Assembly (NCBI GenBank): GCA_002495905.1
Contig: DAHJ01000011.1
Location: forward strand, 1 to 22,402
DNA: 22,402 nt
Direction: 5' to 3'
DNA from: Thaumarchaeota archaeon UBA223
GTDB taxonomy: Archaea > Thermoproteota > Nitrososphaeria > Nitrososphaerales > UBA57
Part shown: positions 1 through 8,150 of the stretch, piece after piece
Layout of the letters: every line of letters starts with the position of its first letter
Position numbering within the stretch: position 1 is the stretch's first letter
Made by a program: the position numbers and the translations under genes
Notes under the pieces: model-generated
The model's database searches: none
What the model was told of the DNA's origin: nothing
The model's input: the letters and a program-made list of their open reading frames with translations, nothing else

Positions 1-1101
1 ATTTTCTTTGAATAATCCTTCTTCTATCTCTATTTTGTCCTCACTTGATATTTTGATCTTTTGTAATTCTCTGGTTGATAGTTTATTGCGATTAATCTGT
101 GGCGATATTGCATTTCTATCAGTAAGAGATTTTCTTATTCCAATTGTATCAATATCTGATGTATTTCCAGAGAGCAACTCTCCAAAAATTCTTACTACTA
201 CTAATTTGTTATCTACTTCTTCTTCTTCTAATCTATTCTTGATTTCTTCATTAACGTGTTTTGCTCTCTTTCCAGTAACATCAAATTCAATGAATTTTCC
301 ATCAATTTTTTTTACTTCTATAAATTTAATTCCATCTTTAATTATTTTATTATTTTCACACGTTACTATGTAGAATCCTCTTTTTTCACCCTTTGCTACA
401 TCTGTGTAATCTTTTGTTCCCCAACCTATGAATGATGGACCCGGAAAAATTATATTTTGATAATTCTGAATATCATTAAATTCATCTCTTTTGTGTATGT
501 GACCACCTGCATAATAATTGAAATTTTTTGGAAACCAGTTGATTGGAATACATTCCATATCCATTGCACCTTTCAAAAAACTTGGTTTAAACTCCTCAAT
601 TCCACTATGAAATACAAAAATCTTAAAACCATCTTGGTTTTCTAGATATTCTTTATCTAATTTTTCAAAATATGCTTTTTCTAATCCTACTTTTCTAGCA
701 GAAATTCCTGCTAATTTTACGCCCGTTTCTTTGTCTTGATACATCTCTAATCTTATCTTTCCATCAACTGATTTTGGATTATAGATCTTGACAATCAATT
801 TTGCTGCCTCTAATAGATCAATCATTGAATCTTGTCCAGGACTATAGTCATGACTTCCATAAATAACATAGACTGGAATATTCAATTGAGATAATTCTAT
901 CAAATTCTTAATTATTTTTTTAACTTGTTCTAGTTCGGGTACAGGTTTGTCGAAGAAATCTCCTGCAATAATTATGAATTTAACACCCTCTTTTATGCAA
1001 ATATCTATTGATTCATTAAACGCCTGAATCTCTAATTCCATTAATCTTTTATCTTTATGAGCTCCGATATGTATATCTGCCATATGTGCAAACTTGAACA
1101 T
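1..1101 (-). CDS. mre11: Mre11 DNA double-strand break repair nuclease (3' end cut off by window)
   Basis: Manganese-dependent 3'-5' exonuclease/endonuclease that works with Rad50 to open and trim DNA double-strand breaks. I read 367 uninterrupted codons from an ATG at 1099-1101 to the left edge, so the C-terminus is missing. Calcineurin-type phosphoesterase motifs appear in order: DIHIG (D9, H11), GDFFD (D48), GSHD (residues 82-85), FHSG, and GGHIH. The third motif has Ser where many relatives have Asn (GNHD); I recall GSHD in other archaeal Mre11 proteins. The start follows the herA stop by 12 nt and has a GGAAA ribosome-binding sequence, so it is translated from the nurA-herA transcript. 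Rad50 would be expected just beyond the left edge. Confidence 0.93.
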   Translation of the reverse strand, partial: MFKFAHMADIHIGAHKDKRLMELEIQAFNESIDICIKEGVKFIIIAGDFFDKPVPELEQVKKIIKNLIELSQLNIPVYVIYGSHDYSPGQDSMIDLLEAAKLIVKIYNPKSVDGKIRLEMYQDKETGVKLAGISARKVGLEKAYFEKLDKEYLENQDGFKIFVFHSGIEEFKPSFLKGAMDMECIPINWFPKNFNYYAGGHIHKRDEFNDIQNYQNIIFPGPSFIGWGTKDYTDVAKGEKRGFYIVTCENNKIIKDGIKFIEVKKIDGKFIEFDVTGKRAKHVNEEIKNRLEEEEVDNKLVVVRIFGELLSGNTSDIDTIGIRKSLTDRNAISPQINRNKLSTRELQKIKISSEDKIEIEEGLFKEN

Positions 1102-1113
1102 TTTCTTATTTCC

Positions 1114-2676
1114 TCAATCAAGTTTTAATTCATAGTCATTTGTCTTCTTCTTAGATTCACGTTTTGCTATATCTTCAAAAAGTGGAGTATATATTGGAAT
1201 TGCAAATTTCGTGAACACACTGCTTACAATTGCCTCTCCTTTATCTAGACTTCCTATAGTTTTATCTTCTTCTGATAAATCCTGTGCCGCACAATCTATT
1301 ATTGACCTTCTTTCTGCTGACATCTCATTTCCAAGAATTATCTTTGTATTAAGGTTACTCAGAATAATTTTTGGAATCAAACTTGTAAGCTGTGTAATTG
1401 CAATTAATCCTACTTTGAACTTTCTACCTTCACGTGCAATTGTACTGTAGATATTCTCACCTGCCTCTTGTAATTGCTCATTTGATAATACTCTTGGTGC
1501 TTCTTCTATGATTATACTTATTGGACAATTATCTACTAGCTGACCTTTTCCTTTTGAAGCTCTATACCTGTAAAATACTTTACTTGCAATCATACTTCCA
1601 ATCAGCAACTCCGTTTGATCTGCTAGTTTTGACGTATCAATAATTACAATTTTCCCATCTTGTAAATGTCCTGTAATTGAATCCAATGTGGACTCTCCAC
1701 CTTGAAGTGAAAATACAGGATTATCACAAATTATTTCTCCATCTTTCTGATATATGCCTAGTGACGTTCTCAATTTTCTTTGCAGTACAGCTAAAGTTGT
1801 ATCTTGTACAAGACCTTCAAATTCTCCAACATCACTTAGAACAATTCTTTCAATCCAGTTTTCTCTATAGGTGTTTGAAAATAACCAAATTGCTTGTTTT
1901 TGCGCTTCAGTGAAATTTACTATTCCCTCAAAGTGTTCTGGTGCAATTGTCCTTATGTTGATTAATAATGTATTACCTCCTACAGGCGCATCTGATGAAT
2001 AATATCTTAACTTCTCTTTTGCATTTTGATTATCCTTTAATCCTAATTCATGTCTTCCATAATATTCATCATGAGCATCTAAAACTAATACTCCAAATTT
2101 TCCTAATTTTAGAACGCTCCACAACATAGTTTTCACTAAATTACTTTTACCTCTACCTGTAGTTGCTGGAATTAAAACATGGTGTGTAAAAAAATCATTT
2201 CCATTTAATTGTACAGGAACGTCATCTAATACTTTTGAACCACTTCTAATATTTCCTAGATAGACTGGATCTTCTGGAGGTTCTGATATAAATTGTAAAT
2301 CATCTTTTGTCGCATATCTAATTTTTGAAAAAAACTTCGGTAGTACTTTGGGAATCTTTATTCCTTCTTTAGTTACTTTAATTATTGCTTTAGCATTTGC
2401 AAGTGTATAGTTTCTTAAATTTGATTGATAAAATCCTATATCGTCTCCCATTCCTTCTAAACTAAGCCCTGCAGCTAATTCCATATTTGATGGAGATATC
2501 TGACTTCCAAAACTAAGATCAAAAACCTTCAGTATTACTGAATTGTTCTCATCTTCGTCGATAATTAATAAATCGCCTAGTTCTATATTTTTTCCTACAT
2601 TCTTCTCTCGTATTAGTATCCCTGCAACATCACCTGAAACTACTTGACCCACAAAATCAATTTCTTTATCTTCCAA
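1114..2676 (-). CDS. herA: HerA hexameric DNA translocase/helicase
   Basis: FtsK/HerA-class ATPase of 520 residues that pumps DNA into the NurA nuclease and, with Mre11-Rad50, makes the 3' overhang needed for recombination. An N-terminal beta-barrel (HAS-barrel, about residues 1-100) is followed by the ATPase domain: Walker A ATTGRGKSN at 171-179 (K177), Walker B LVLDAHDEY at 197-205, a second acidic strand (IIIEEAPRV, near residue 395) and a later AITQ sensor segment. Length fits the family. Translation must begin at TTG 2674-2676, because an in-frame TAG lies five codons upstream and no ATG is available; GGGGAAAGA just upstream is the likely ribosome-binding site. It lies 80 nt after nurA and 12 nt before mre11. 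Confidence 0.95.
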   Translation of the reverse strand: MEDKEIDFVGQVVSGDVAGILIREKNVGKNIELGDLLIIDEDENNSVILKVFDLSFGSQISPSNMELAAGLSLEGMGDDIGFYQSNLRNYTLANAKAIIKVTKEGIKIPKVLPKFFSKIRYATKDDLQFISEPPEDPVYLGNIRSGSKVLDDVPVQLNGNDFFTHHVLIPATTGRGKSNLVKTMLWSVLKLGKFGVLVLDAHDEYYGRHELGLKDNQNAKEKLRYYSSDAPVGGNTLLINIRTIAPEHFEGIVNFTEAQKQAIWLFSNTYRENWIERIVLSDVGEFEGLVQDTTLAVLQRKLRTSLGIYQKDGEIICDNPVFSLQGGESTLDSITGHLQDGKIVIIDTSKLADQTELLIGSMIASKVFYRYRASKGKGQLVDNCPISIIIEEAPRVLSNEQLQEAGENIYSTIAREGRKFKVGLIAITQLTSLIPKIILSNLNTKIILGNEMSAERRSIIDCAAQDLSEEDKTIGSLDKGEAIVSSVFTKFAIPIYTPLFEDIAKRESKKKTNDYELKLD

Positions 2677-2704
2677 ATCTTTCCCCTACAAGTTAATAGT
2701 TTTC

Positions 2705-2725
2705 TTAAGATAAATTTATTCTTAA
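2705..2725 (-). promoter_or_regulatory. AT-rich inverted repeat / candidate promoter of herA
   Basis: In the 80-nt nurA-herA gap, arms TTAAGA (2705-2710) and TCTTAA (2720-2725) flank the perfect 8-bp palindrome TAAATTTA (2711-2718). The core is about 38 nt upstream of the herA TTG. As a TATA box it would give a start of transcription near 2689 and a short leader holding the GGGGAAAGA ribosome-binding sequence. It could be a herA promoter, an operator, or chance in AT-rich DNA. Confidence 0.35.
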
Positions 2726-2756
2726 CAATAACTATTCACACATTGTCAATCCGGTA

Positions 2757-3860
2757 TTATTTTAGTATCATGTTCAATATATCGTGAGCGTCCTTTGCTT
2801 GAATATGTCTCAAAAATTCTTTAGCTTCACCTGATTGGGACAATATTGATGTTATTATACCTCTGTACTCGTCACTCTCATCATATGAAACCCTTGCCAT
2901 GTTGTCTGCATCAATTAACCCATAAGGATATCCGATAAATGACAAGTCGTTTGAATTCCTCATAATCGTCGAGAAAATCTCATTAATCTGCAAGTCATTT
3001 AATTCTTCAAATGTTCTTCTATCAACCTCAAAACGGAAAATCCTGTCTGAATTTCTTGATAATTTTATTATAAATATCATTACATCATGATCTGTTGCAG
3101 TAGATACTGCAAATGGGTAGTACCACTCTCTTTCGATATTATTCTCTTCTGCCAATCTGTTTATACTTCCTAATAATGACAAACCAGTTGTTGTCTGTAA
3201 AGAACTTGTTTTTGATAATCCACATAAAATTACATCATTCTCGCGTGCTTTTCTCCTTAAATTTGACAAATATTTTGATTCATTAGTAAAATTCGTTTGC
3301 AAAGTTCCATCAATCATTAAAATATCATTTTGATTTAGCTGATCAATTAAGTTGGTTGCACTTGTCCATTCTGAGAATCTTCTTCCTATGGAAGACACTC
3401 TTGATATATCTGCTACTTGGTTTCCGCTCATAATACTGCGATCATTAGCCGCAAACGACAAATCATCTTCTTTTGGCAAATCTTTTTTTACGTTAATATT
3501 GTTTGTCCCCGATTCAAAAATTGTCTTATATTGAATCTGATCTCCAACTAGAGAAGTTGAATAAGTCGCTGAAAAGAATTCTATTTTATTACTCATTATA
3601 CGACGATCATTATGCCACTTTGCACCATATACTCTGTTTAATTGTATAGAAAAATTCGGTGCTCCTATTAATTCTAAATTCCCTCCATCTACAAAAGCTA
3701 TGTCTCTAGGTGATTCGATTTTATTTATTAATCTAAAATTTTCTTTTTTTGATGGAAAAACTTCTATGTCCTCTCCTTGTATATGAGGATCACCTATCTC
3801 TCTGTCCGATACTTCGGGAATCAGTCTGTCTATTAGTTTTCGTGCACCAGGAATAATCAA
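2757..3860 (-). CDS. nurA: NurA 5'-3' nuclease
   Basis: Nuclease partner of HerA in DNA-end resection; 367 residues. The family's acidic active-site segments are visible: VDGG with D58, an Arg-Arg-Phe-Ser-Glu stretch with E164, and IDGT with D184. The C-terminal segment GYPYGLIDADNMARV aligns with the conserved Tyr...His motif of the family. Tyr is present (Y311), but Asp (D319) stands where characterised NurA proteins have His. The start is TTG 3858-3860: in-frame TAG and TAA codons lie three and four codons upstream, and no ATG or GTG lies near. A TATA-like box centred about 27 nt upstream implies a leaderless mRNA. It is the first gene of nurA-herA-mre11 and divergent from the thioredoxin-fold gene. 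Confidence 0.9.
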   Translation of the reverse strand: MIIPGARKLIDRLIPEVSDREIGDPHIQGEDIEVFPSKKENFRLINKIESPRDIAFVDGGNLELIGAPNFSIQLNRVYGAKWHNDRRIMSNKIEFFSATYSTSLVGDQIQYKTIFESGTNNINVKKDLPKEDDLSFAANDRSIMSGNQVADISRVSSIGRRFSEWTSATNLIDQLNQNDILMIDGTLQTNFTNESKYLSNLRRKARENDVILCGLSKTSSLQTTTGLSLLGSINRLAEENNIEREWYYPFAVSTATDHDVMIFIIKLSRNSDRIFRFEVDRRTFEELNDLQINEIFSTIMRNSNDLSFIGYPYGLIDADNMARVSYDESDEYRGIITSILSQSGEAKEFLRHIQAKDAHDILNMILK

Positions 3861-3876
3861 AATAATCTATTACTTG

Positions 3877-3902
3877 TATATCTGATATATTTATTTTAAA
3901 TC
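3877..3902. promoter_or_regulatory. Divergent promoter region, nurA / thioredoxin-fold gene
   Basis: The 82-nt space between the two divergent genes holds an AT-rich block. On the minus strand AAATAAATATAT is centred about 27 nt before the nurA TTG, the archaeal TATA distance for a leaderless message. On the plus strand TTTTAAATC (3894-3902) would serve the other gene with a leader of about 20 nt. A perfect 13-bp inverted repeat, TATATC-T-GATATA (3877-3889), overlaps the nurA box. Confidence 0.45.
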
Positions 3903-3942
3903 TTTGCAAAATGTTAAAACTAACCTATTGTCAACTTTTATT

Positions 3943-4476
3943 ATGTCACATATTTCTATTGGTACTACTTCTCCTGACTTTAATCTAAAGGCTACTGATA
4001 ATAACTTCTATAATCTTTCTTCTTTTTCAGATAAAAAAATCCTAGTTATCATGTTTACTTGTAATCATTGTCCTTATGTAAAAGCATACGAAGACAGATT
4101 GATAAAAATCCAAGAAGATTACTCTGATCGTTCAGTATCTCTTATTGCAATTAATTCCAATGAAACGATTAATTATCCAGAGGATACTTTTGAAAAAATG
4201 CAAATTCGAGTTACTGAAAAAGCCTATAACTTTACTTACCTTCGAGACGAAGACCAGAGTGTAGCTTCATCTTATGGTGCTTCATTTACTCCTGAAATAT
4301 TCGTATTTGATTCTAATAGAAAATTACGTTACCACGGACGTATTGACGATAATAAAGATCCTGATTCTGTCACCTCTTCCGATTTACGAATAGCTTTAGA
4401 TGCACTTTTGTCTGATTCTACTCTTGATAATCCTGAAACTCATGGTATTGGATGTTCAATTAAGTGGGCTAAATAG
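3943..4476 (+). CDS. Thioredoxin-fold redoxin (AhpC/TSA-type) protein with CNHC site
   Basis: Predicted cytosolic thiol-disulfide or peroxide-reducing protein of the redoxin/AhpC-TSA superfamily, 177 residues; no signal peptide is seen. The N-terminal segment (TTSPDFNL, residues 8-15) is typical of redoxins. The redox motif CNHC (C40, C43) follows a beta strand in the context FTCNHCPYVKAYEDR, and the C-terminal HGIGCSIKW carries a third Cys that is common in this subgroup. A cis-Pro loop (FTPEIFVFD) is also present. The exact substrate cannot be read from sequence. I prefer ATG 3943; a TTG at 3904 would add 13 residues that precede the redoxin fold. It is convergent with topoisomerase IB, stops only 3 nt apart. 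Confidence 0.85.
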   Translation: MSHISIGTTSPDFNLKATDNNFYNLSSFSDKKILVIMFTCNHCPYVKAYEDRLIKIQEDYSDRSVSLIAINSNETINYPEDTFEKMQIRVTEKAYNFTYLRDEDQSVASSYGASFTPEIFVFDSNRKLRYHGRIDDNKDPDSVTSSDLRIALDALLSDSTLDNPETHGIGCSIKWAK

Positions 4477-4479
4477 CTC

Positions 4480-6192
4480 TTATTCTTCCGTCGAGTCAAC
4501 CCATTGAAACTTTCTTTGTAATGTCTTTGGGTATAGTTTATTCCAATCTAATTCTACTTCATTTGACCAATTTTTGTATATTCTTGGGTCTATGTAGTTT
4601 CTCAAAGACGTATTTAGATTATATTCCTTTGTTTTTTTATCTACTTCTACCTTCAATTTCATTTTATTCAATCTCTCTTCCATTCTATTATGTTTCTTAT
4701 TTACGCGTTCTTTTTCTTTAATTATGCGAACCTTTTGTCTTTCTAGTTTCTTGATCAGTTTAGGTTCATCTTTATGCAATTTCTCATCTTCACAGCTTAT
4801 TTTCTCACCATTAACAAGTAATTTCTTATCACAAATTACACATTCATATTTTTGTGTTTTCATTGTTTGTTTAATATTTTTTAATTCTTTATTGACATCT
4901 TTTAATTTGTTTTCTTTCTTTTTCATACTTTCTTCCCAATTTTTTGTCGGTGTTTTTTTATGGTTGCATTGTATTGCAGCTTCTAAATTTGCCATCTTTG
5001 CATGATATATCTTCAAGTAATCATCATCATTTGATTTTAATCCACATTTATCCAGATAAGCATCTACCTGATTTGATGCATGAAACGTTCTAAATACTTT
5101 TGCTGTAATTCCTTTCTTACAGTCTGCTAGAAACTTATTTACATCTGTTGATGATATTTTATCAAAAATTGCTTCACTTTGTTTTTTTCCTTTAATGAAA
5201 TCCTGAATATTTTTAATAAATTGTTTGTCACCTTCTAATGATTTTTTCCATCTTACACTGTCCTTTCCAAGAAAATCGAATTCTACTTTATTACCGTTGA
5301 TTTTTATATGCTCTACCCTTAATGTCGTTGCACCCACTGTATCTGCCTCATCTTCGTCCTTTTCGTCACCTACTCTCATTGCTAAATTATCAATTAGATA
5401 TGCAACTGTTGCCGTTTTCTTTACTTTCTCGTTCGTCGACGATAAGTTATTTCTGATGTATTTTCTAATCTTCGGTATTGATTTTTGTAAATTAATTGCT
5501 TTTTCATATTTTGCTTTATCTTGTTCTTGACGTATTGTTGATGTATCCGATAACCAAACGTATTTGTCTTTATCAGTTAATTGATCATGCCATTTCGCTA
5601 ACCATGTTGATTCATTATCATGTTTTATTTCTCCCCATGTTTTATTTTTTATTGGGCAATCTGGAATCTTTGATTTTCTTCCTAAATTTAGTACAATGTC
5701 TTCTGGTTCTGCCATTCTTTTCCATTTTCCTCGAAAAGGATGTTCGCCTCTTCCCATAAAAATGGAAGCTGGCTCTACCATGTAATTACCTACTTCTGTT
5801 TTTGCTCCATTTACAATTGCATATCCATATATTTCCTTTAATTTTTCTCTCTTTTCTTTACGTTCTGCAGCAAGTTTCTTTTTAATTTCAGGTTTTGAAT
5901 TGTATTCTTTTTCCTTTTCCTGTATTTTTATCATTTCTGTAAAATCAAAATCTGCGATTGATAGATTCTTGTATTCTTCTTCAAATTGTTCAAGAAAATC
6001 TTTTGTGAAATTTTTGATAAAAACTTTATCTTGGACATATGGTGTGTCCTTTTTCTTCGTCCATGCCCATGCCATTTCTTCTTGTTTTTCACTTAATGTA
6101 ATTTTTTTCCCTTTAATCTTAATTGATATTTTTTGATAATTGTACTTTGGTGGGAATAATACTCCATTATGTTCTAATGTTTTCCATTTCAT
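4480..6192 (-). CDS. DNA topoisomerase IB (eukaryote-like)
   Basis: Relaxes supercoiled DNA by forming a 3'-phosphotyrosyl link. The 570-residue protein starts at the human core domain: MKWKTLEHNG matches the WKFLEHKGP region of human TOP1. Active-site context is complete: LRVEHI (human Arg488 region), AKVFRTFHAS (Arg590), CNHKKTPTK (His632) and the C-terminal SLRNYIDPRI, whose Tyr533 is the nucleophile. A Lys/Glu-rich coiled-coil linker separates core and C-terminal domains and contains a Cys/His cluster. ATG 6190-6192 is preferred; GTG 6199-6201 would add three residues, and an in-frame TAA lies further upstream. Among archaea this enzyme marks Thaumarchaeota and close relatives. Confidence 0.94.
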   Translation of the reverse strand: MKWKTLEHNGVLFPPKYNYQKISIKIKGKKITLSEKQEEMAWAWTKKKDTPYVQDKVFIKNFTKDFLEQFEEEYKNLSIADFDFTEMIKIQEKEKEYNSKPEIKKKLAAERKEKREKLKEIYGYAIVNGAKTEVGNYMVEPASIFMGRGEHPFRGKWKRMAEPEDIVLNLGRKSKIPDCPIKNKTWGEIKHDNESTWLAKWHDQLTDKDKYVWLSDTSTIRQEQDKAKYEKAINLQKSIPKIRKYIRNNLSSTNEKVKKTATVAYLIDNLAMRVGDEKDEDEADTVGATTLRVEHIKINGNKVEFDFLGKDSVRWKKSLEGDKQFIKNIQDFIKGKKQSEAIFDKISSTDVNKFLADCKKGITAKVFRTFHASNQVDAYLDKCGLKSNDDDYLKIYHAKMANLEAAIQCNHKKTPTKNWEESMKKKENKLKDVNKELKNIKQTMKTQKYECVICDKKLLVNGEKISCEDEKLHKDEPKLIKKLERQKVRIIKEKERVNKKHNRMEERLNKMKLKVEVDKKTKEYNLNTSLRNYIDPRIYKNWSNEVELDWNKLYPKTLQRKFQWVDSTEE

Positions 6193-6213
6193 ATCTATCA
6201 CTATTAAACTAGA

Positions 6214-6241
6214 TTATCCATTAATGTAGGATAAATATTTT
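6214..6241 (-). promoter_or_regulatory. Candidate promoter of topoisomerase IB gene
   Basis: On the minus strand AATATTTATCC (about 6229-6239) is a TATA-like box roughly 40 nt before the ATG at 6192. It overlaps a small inverted repeat, TTATCC (6214-6219) and GGATAA (6229-6234), with a 9-nt spacer. This suggests the gene can be transcribed separately from pfp, which ends at 6282. Confidence 0.35.
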
Positions 6242-6281
6242 TCATATATTTTTTACTACTTAATTTCTTTTTATAACTTTA

Positions 6282-7301
6282 CTATGTTAATTGTTTAATT
6301 AAATCGCTATAATCATTAGTCACTGTTTTTAATTGCTTTACGCCATCTTCAAGCGACATTGATTTTATCTCTGTTCCTCTCAATGTAAGCATTTGACCCC
6401 ATTTTTTTTCTAATACGAGTTTAACTGCGGCATATCCTAATCTTGCACCATATACTCTGTCGAATGCAGATGGTGTTCCTCCTCTTGCTAAATGACCTAA
6501 TACTATATGTCTTGTTTCAATTCCTGTCTTATCTTCAATTAATTTTGCAAGTTTTTCTCCTGCTCCTCCCAATTTTACATGACCAAATGCATCTAATTCT
6601 TCATCTTGTGTAGTATAACTTCCATCCTTTTCCTCTGCTCCTTCTGCAATTACTATAATTCCTGTGTTTTGTCCTTGTTCCTTTAATTTCTTAACTTTAT
6701 TGCATATTTCTTGACTGTTGTATTTTTCTTCTGGATAAAGTATTATGTCTGCTCCAGAAGCTAGTCCTGAGTGTACTGCTAACCAACCTGCATGTCGTCC
6801 CATTACTTCAACTACCATGAATCTTTCATGTGATTTACCTGTACTTCTTATTCGATCTATTGCTTCTACTGTGATATTAATTGCAGTATCGAAACCTATT
6901 GTATAATCTGTTGAAAATAAATCATTATCGATAGTTTTTGGTACACCTACAACATTTACTCCATTTTTATATAATTCATTTGCAACACCAAGAGTATCTT
7001 CTCCACCCATGGCAATTAATCCGTCTGCTACTTGTTTTAAATTTTCAGAAACTAATTTTATACCATTTTCCATTTTAATTGGATTTGTTCTACTTGATAG
7101 TAAAAATGTTCCTCCTTCTGAATGAAGATTCTTTACATCTTCCCATTTCAGAGGAAAATGATTCAACTCTACTAAACCTGCCCATCCTCTTTTTATTCCA
7201 ATCATTTCTACATTGTTTTCATGAGCAACTTTGGCAACAGCACGAATCACAGGATTTAATCCTGGTGCGTCGCCGCCTCCAGTCAGTATTGCAATTTTCA
7301 T
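6282..7301 (-). CDS. pfp: 6-phosphofructokinase with PPi-type active site (predicted PPi-dependent)
   Basis: Phosphorylates fructose 6-phosphate at C1; the PPi form is reversible and serves both glycolysis and gluconeogenesis. The 339-residue protein shows TGGGDAPGLN (7-16), GGEDTLG (99-105), PKTIDND (121-127, catalytic Asp), MGRHAGW (167-173) and GHLARGGTPSAFDR. D102 and K122 fall where ATP-dependent bacterial enzymes have Gly104 and Gly124 (E. coli numbering). The Asp/Lys pair is the established signature of PPi-dependent enzymes, including the GGEDT type of Amycolatopsis methanolica. Length matches the Thermoproteus tenax enzyme (337, from memory). It begins 23 nt after fba. An ATP-using or broad-donor enzyme cannot be excluded. 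Confidence 0.85.
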   Translation of the reverse strand: MKIAILTGGGDAPGLNPVIRAVAKVAHENNVEMIGIKRGWAGLVELNHFPLKWEDVKNLHSEGGTFLLSSRTNPIKMENGIKLVSENLKQVADGLIAMGGEDTLGVANELYKNGVNVVGVPKTIDNDLFSTDYTIGFDTAINITVEAIDRIRSTGKSHERFMVVEVMGRHAGWLAVHSGLASGADIILYPEEKYNSQEICNKVKKLKEQGQNTGIIVIAEGAEEKDGSYTTQDEELDAFGHVKLGGAGEKLAKLIEDKTGIETRHIVLGHLARGGTPSAFDRVYGARLGYAAVKLVLEKKWGQMLTLRGTEIKSMSLEDGVKQLKTVTNDYSDLIKQLT

Positions 7302-7324
7302 TTGTATTCACTTATTTTATGAAT

Positions 7325-8098
7325 TTAGTATCTTTTTCCTTCAAAAATTACTTCTTTTATTTTTTTAGTAATTTCTAGAGGTTCTGGATGTTGCCATACA
7401 TTTCTTCCAACAGCTAAACCTGTTGCACCTGCTTCCATTACTCCAGAAAGCTGTTTTAAAAATTCTTCATCTGTTTTTGTTTTTGCTCCTCCAGACATGA
7501 ATACATGTGCTTTTCCAGCAGATCTTACTGCCCAATTAAATGTTTTTGGATCTCCACTGTATTTTATTTTAACTGCATCAGCACCTAATTCCATTCCAAT
7601 TCTTGCTGCATAAGCTACTATTGCAGGATCCATATCTCCTCCAAGTTCTTCAACTTTACCACCTCGTGGGTAAACCCATGCAATTGCTGGTAAATCGTTT
7701 TTATGTGCTTCTTCTTGTATTCTTCCAAATTCTTGAAACATTTCAGGTTCATGTTGACTTCCTGCATAAATTGTATAGCCGATGCCTTTTGCTCCAAGAC
7801 TTACTGCTTCTTCCACTGAACATACTTGTCTTGATAATGGATCTCCTTTAGTTAGGTTATCTTTTCCATTTACCTTGATAATCAAAGGAATTCCTGAAGA
7901 CTTGTCATAATATTTCTCAGCACATCCTTTGCCAAATATTACACCTGAAAATCCTCCATTAACAGCAGCGTCCATAATAAATTGTGGATCAACATTTCTG
8001 TCATCGAAATCTGCACTAGGACCATGTTCTAGACCTTGGTCGTATGCTAAAAGGGCACTTTTTCCATCTTTGATAAACGGTTTCATTAAATCATCCAT
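7325..8098 (-). CDS. fba: Archaeal-type class I fructose-1,6-bisphosphate aldolase (DhnA family)
   Basis: Condenses glyceraldehyde 3-phosphate and dihydroxyacetone phosphate, or cleaves the product, through a Schiff base. The 257-residue protein has LLAYDQGLEHGP (16-27), IIKVNGK, WVYPRGGK (141-148, Tyr143 the likely proton donor), DAVKIKYSGD (175-184) with K177 as the Schiff-base lysine, and GLAVGRNVWQHP near the C-terminus. It resembles the T. tenax enzyme more than the related ADH synthases (AroA') of aromatic biosynthesis, and the neighbouring pfp supports the glycolytic role. ATG 8096-8098 is the start because TAG lies two codons upstream in frame. No ribosome-binding sequence lies at normal spacing. 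It follows the metallophosphoesterase gene by 52 nt. Confidence 0.9.
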   Translation of the reverse strand: MDDLMKPFIKDGKSALLAYDQGLEHGPSADFDDRNVDPQFIMDAAVNGGFSGVIFGKGCAEKYYDKSSGIPLIIKVNGKDNLTKGDPLSRQVCSVEEAVSLGAKGIGYTIYAGSQHEPEMFQEFGRIQEEAHKNDLPAIAWVYPRGGKVEELGGDMDPAIVAYAARIGMELGADAVKIKYSGDPKTFNWAVRSAGKAHVFMSGGAKTKTDEEFLKQLSGVMEAGATGLAVGRNVWQHPEPLEITKKIKEVIFEGKRY

Positions 8099-8101
8099 AT
8101 G

Positions 8102-8130
8102 CTATCTAGATAAATCGTACAAAACCTCCT
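8102..8130 (-). promoter_or_regulatory. Misplaced Shine-Dalgarno and mini-ORF in the fba leader
   Basis: A near-consensus AGGAGGT lies at 8124-8130 on the minus strand, 25 nt before the fba ATG and too far to serve it directly. A six-codon frame (TTG 8120-8122 to TAG 8102-8104) follows it and is in phase with fba, with one CAT codon between the stop and the ATG. The SD-to-TTG spacing is very short, so use as a leader peptide is uncertain. Confidence 0.3.
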
Positions 8131-8150
8131 AATAATTCTTATCTTCTAAA

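Noticed and set aside
8..373. Open frame of 121 codons on the plus strand at the left edge
   Set aside because: It lies antisense to mre11, whose frame shows all phosphoesterase motifs; the plus-strand frame has only low-complexity Ser/Leu/Ile composition expected from an AT-rich complement.
3904..3942. TTG-initiated N-terminal extension of the redoxin gene
   Set aside because: The 13 added residues do not resemble the family, and the ATG at 3943 gives a standard redoxin N-terminus.
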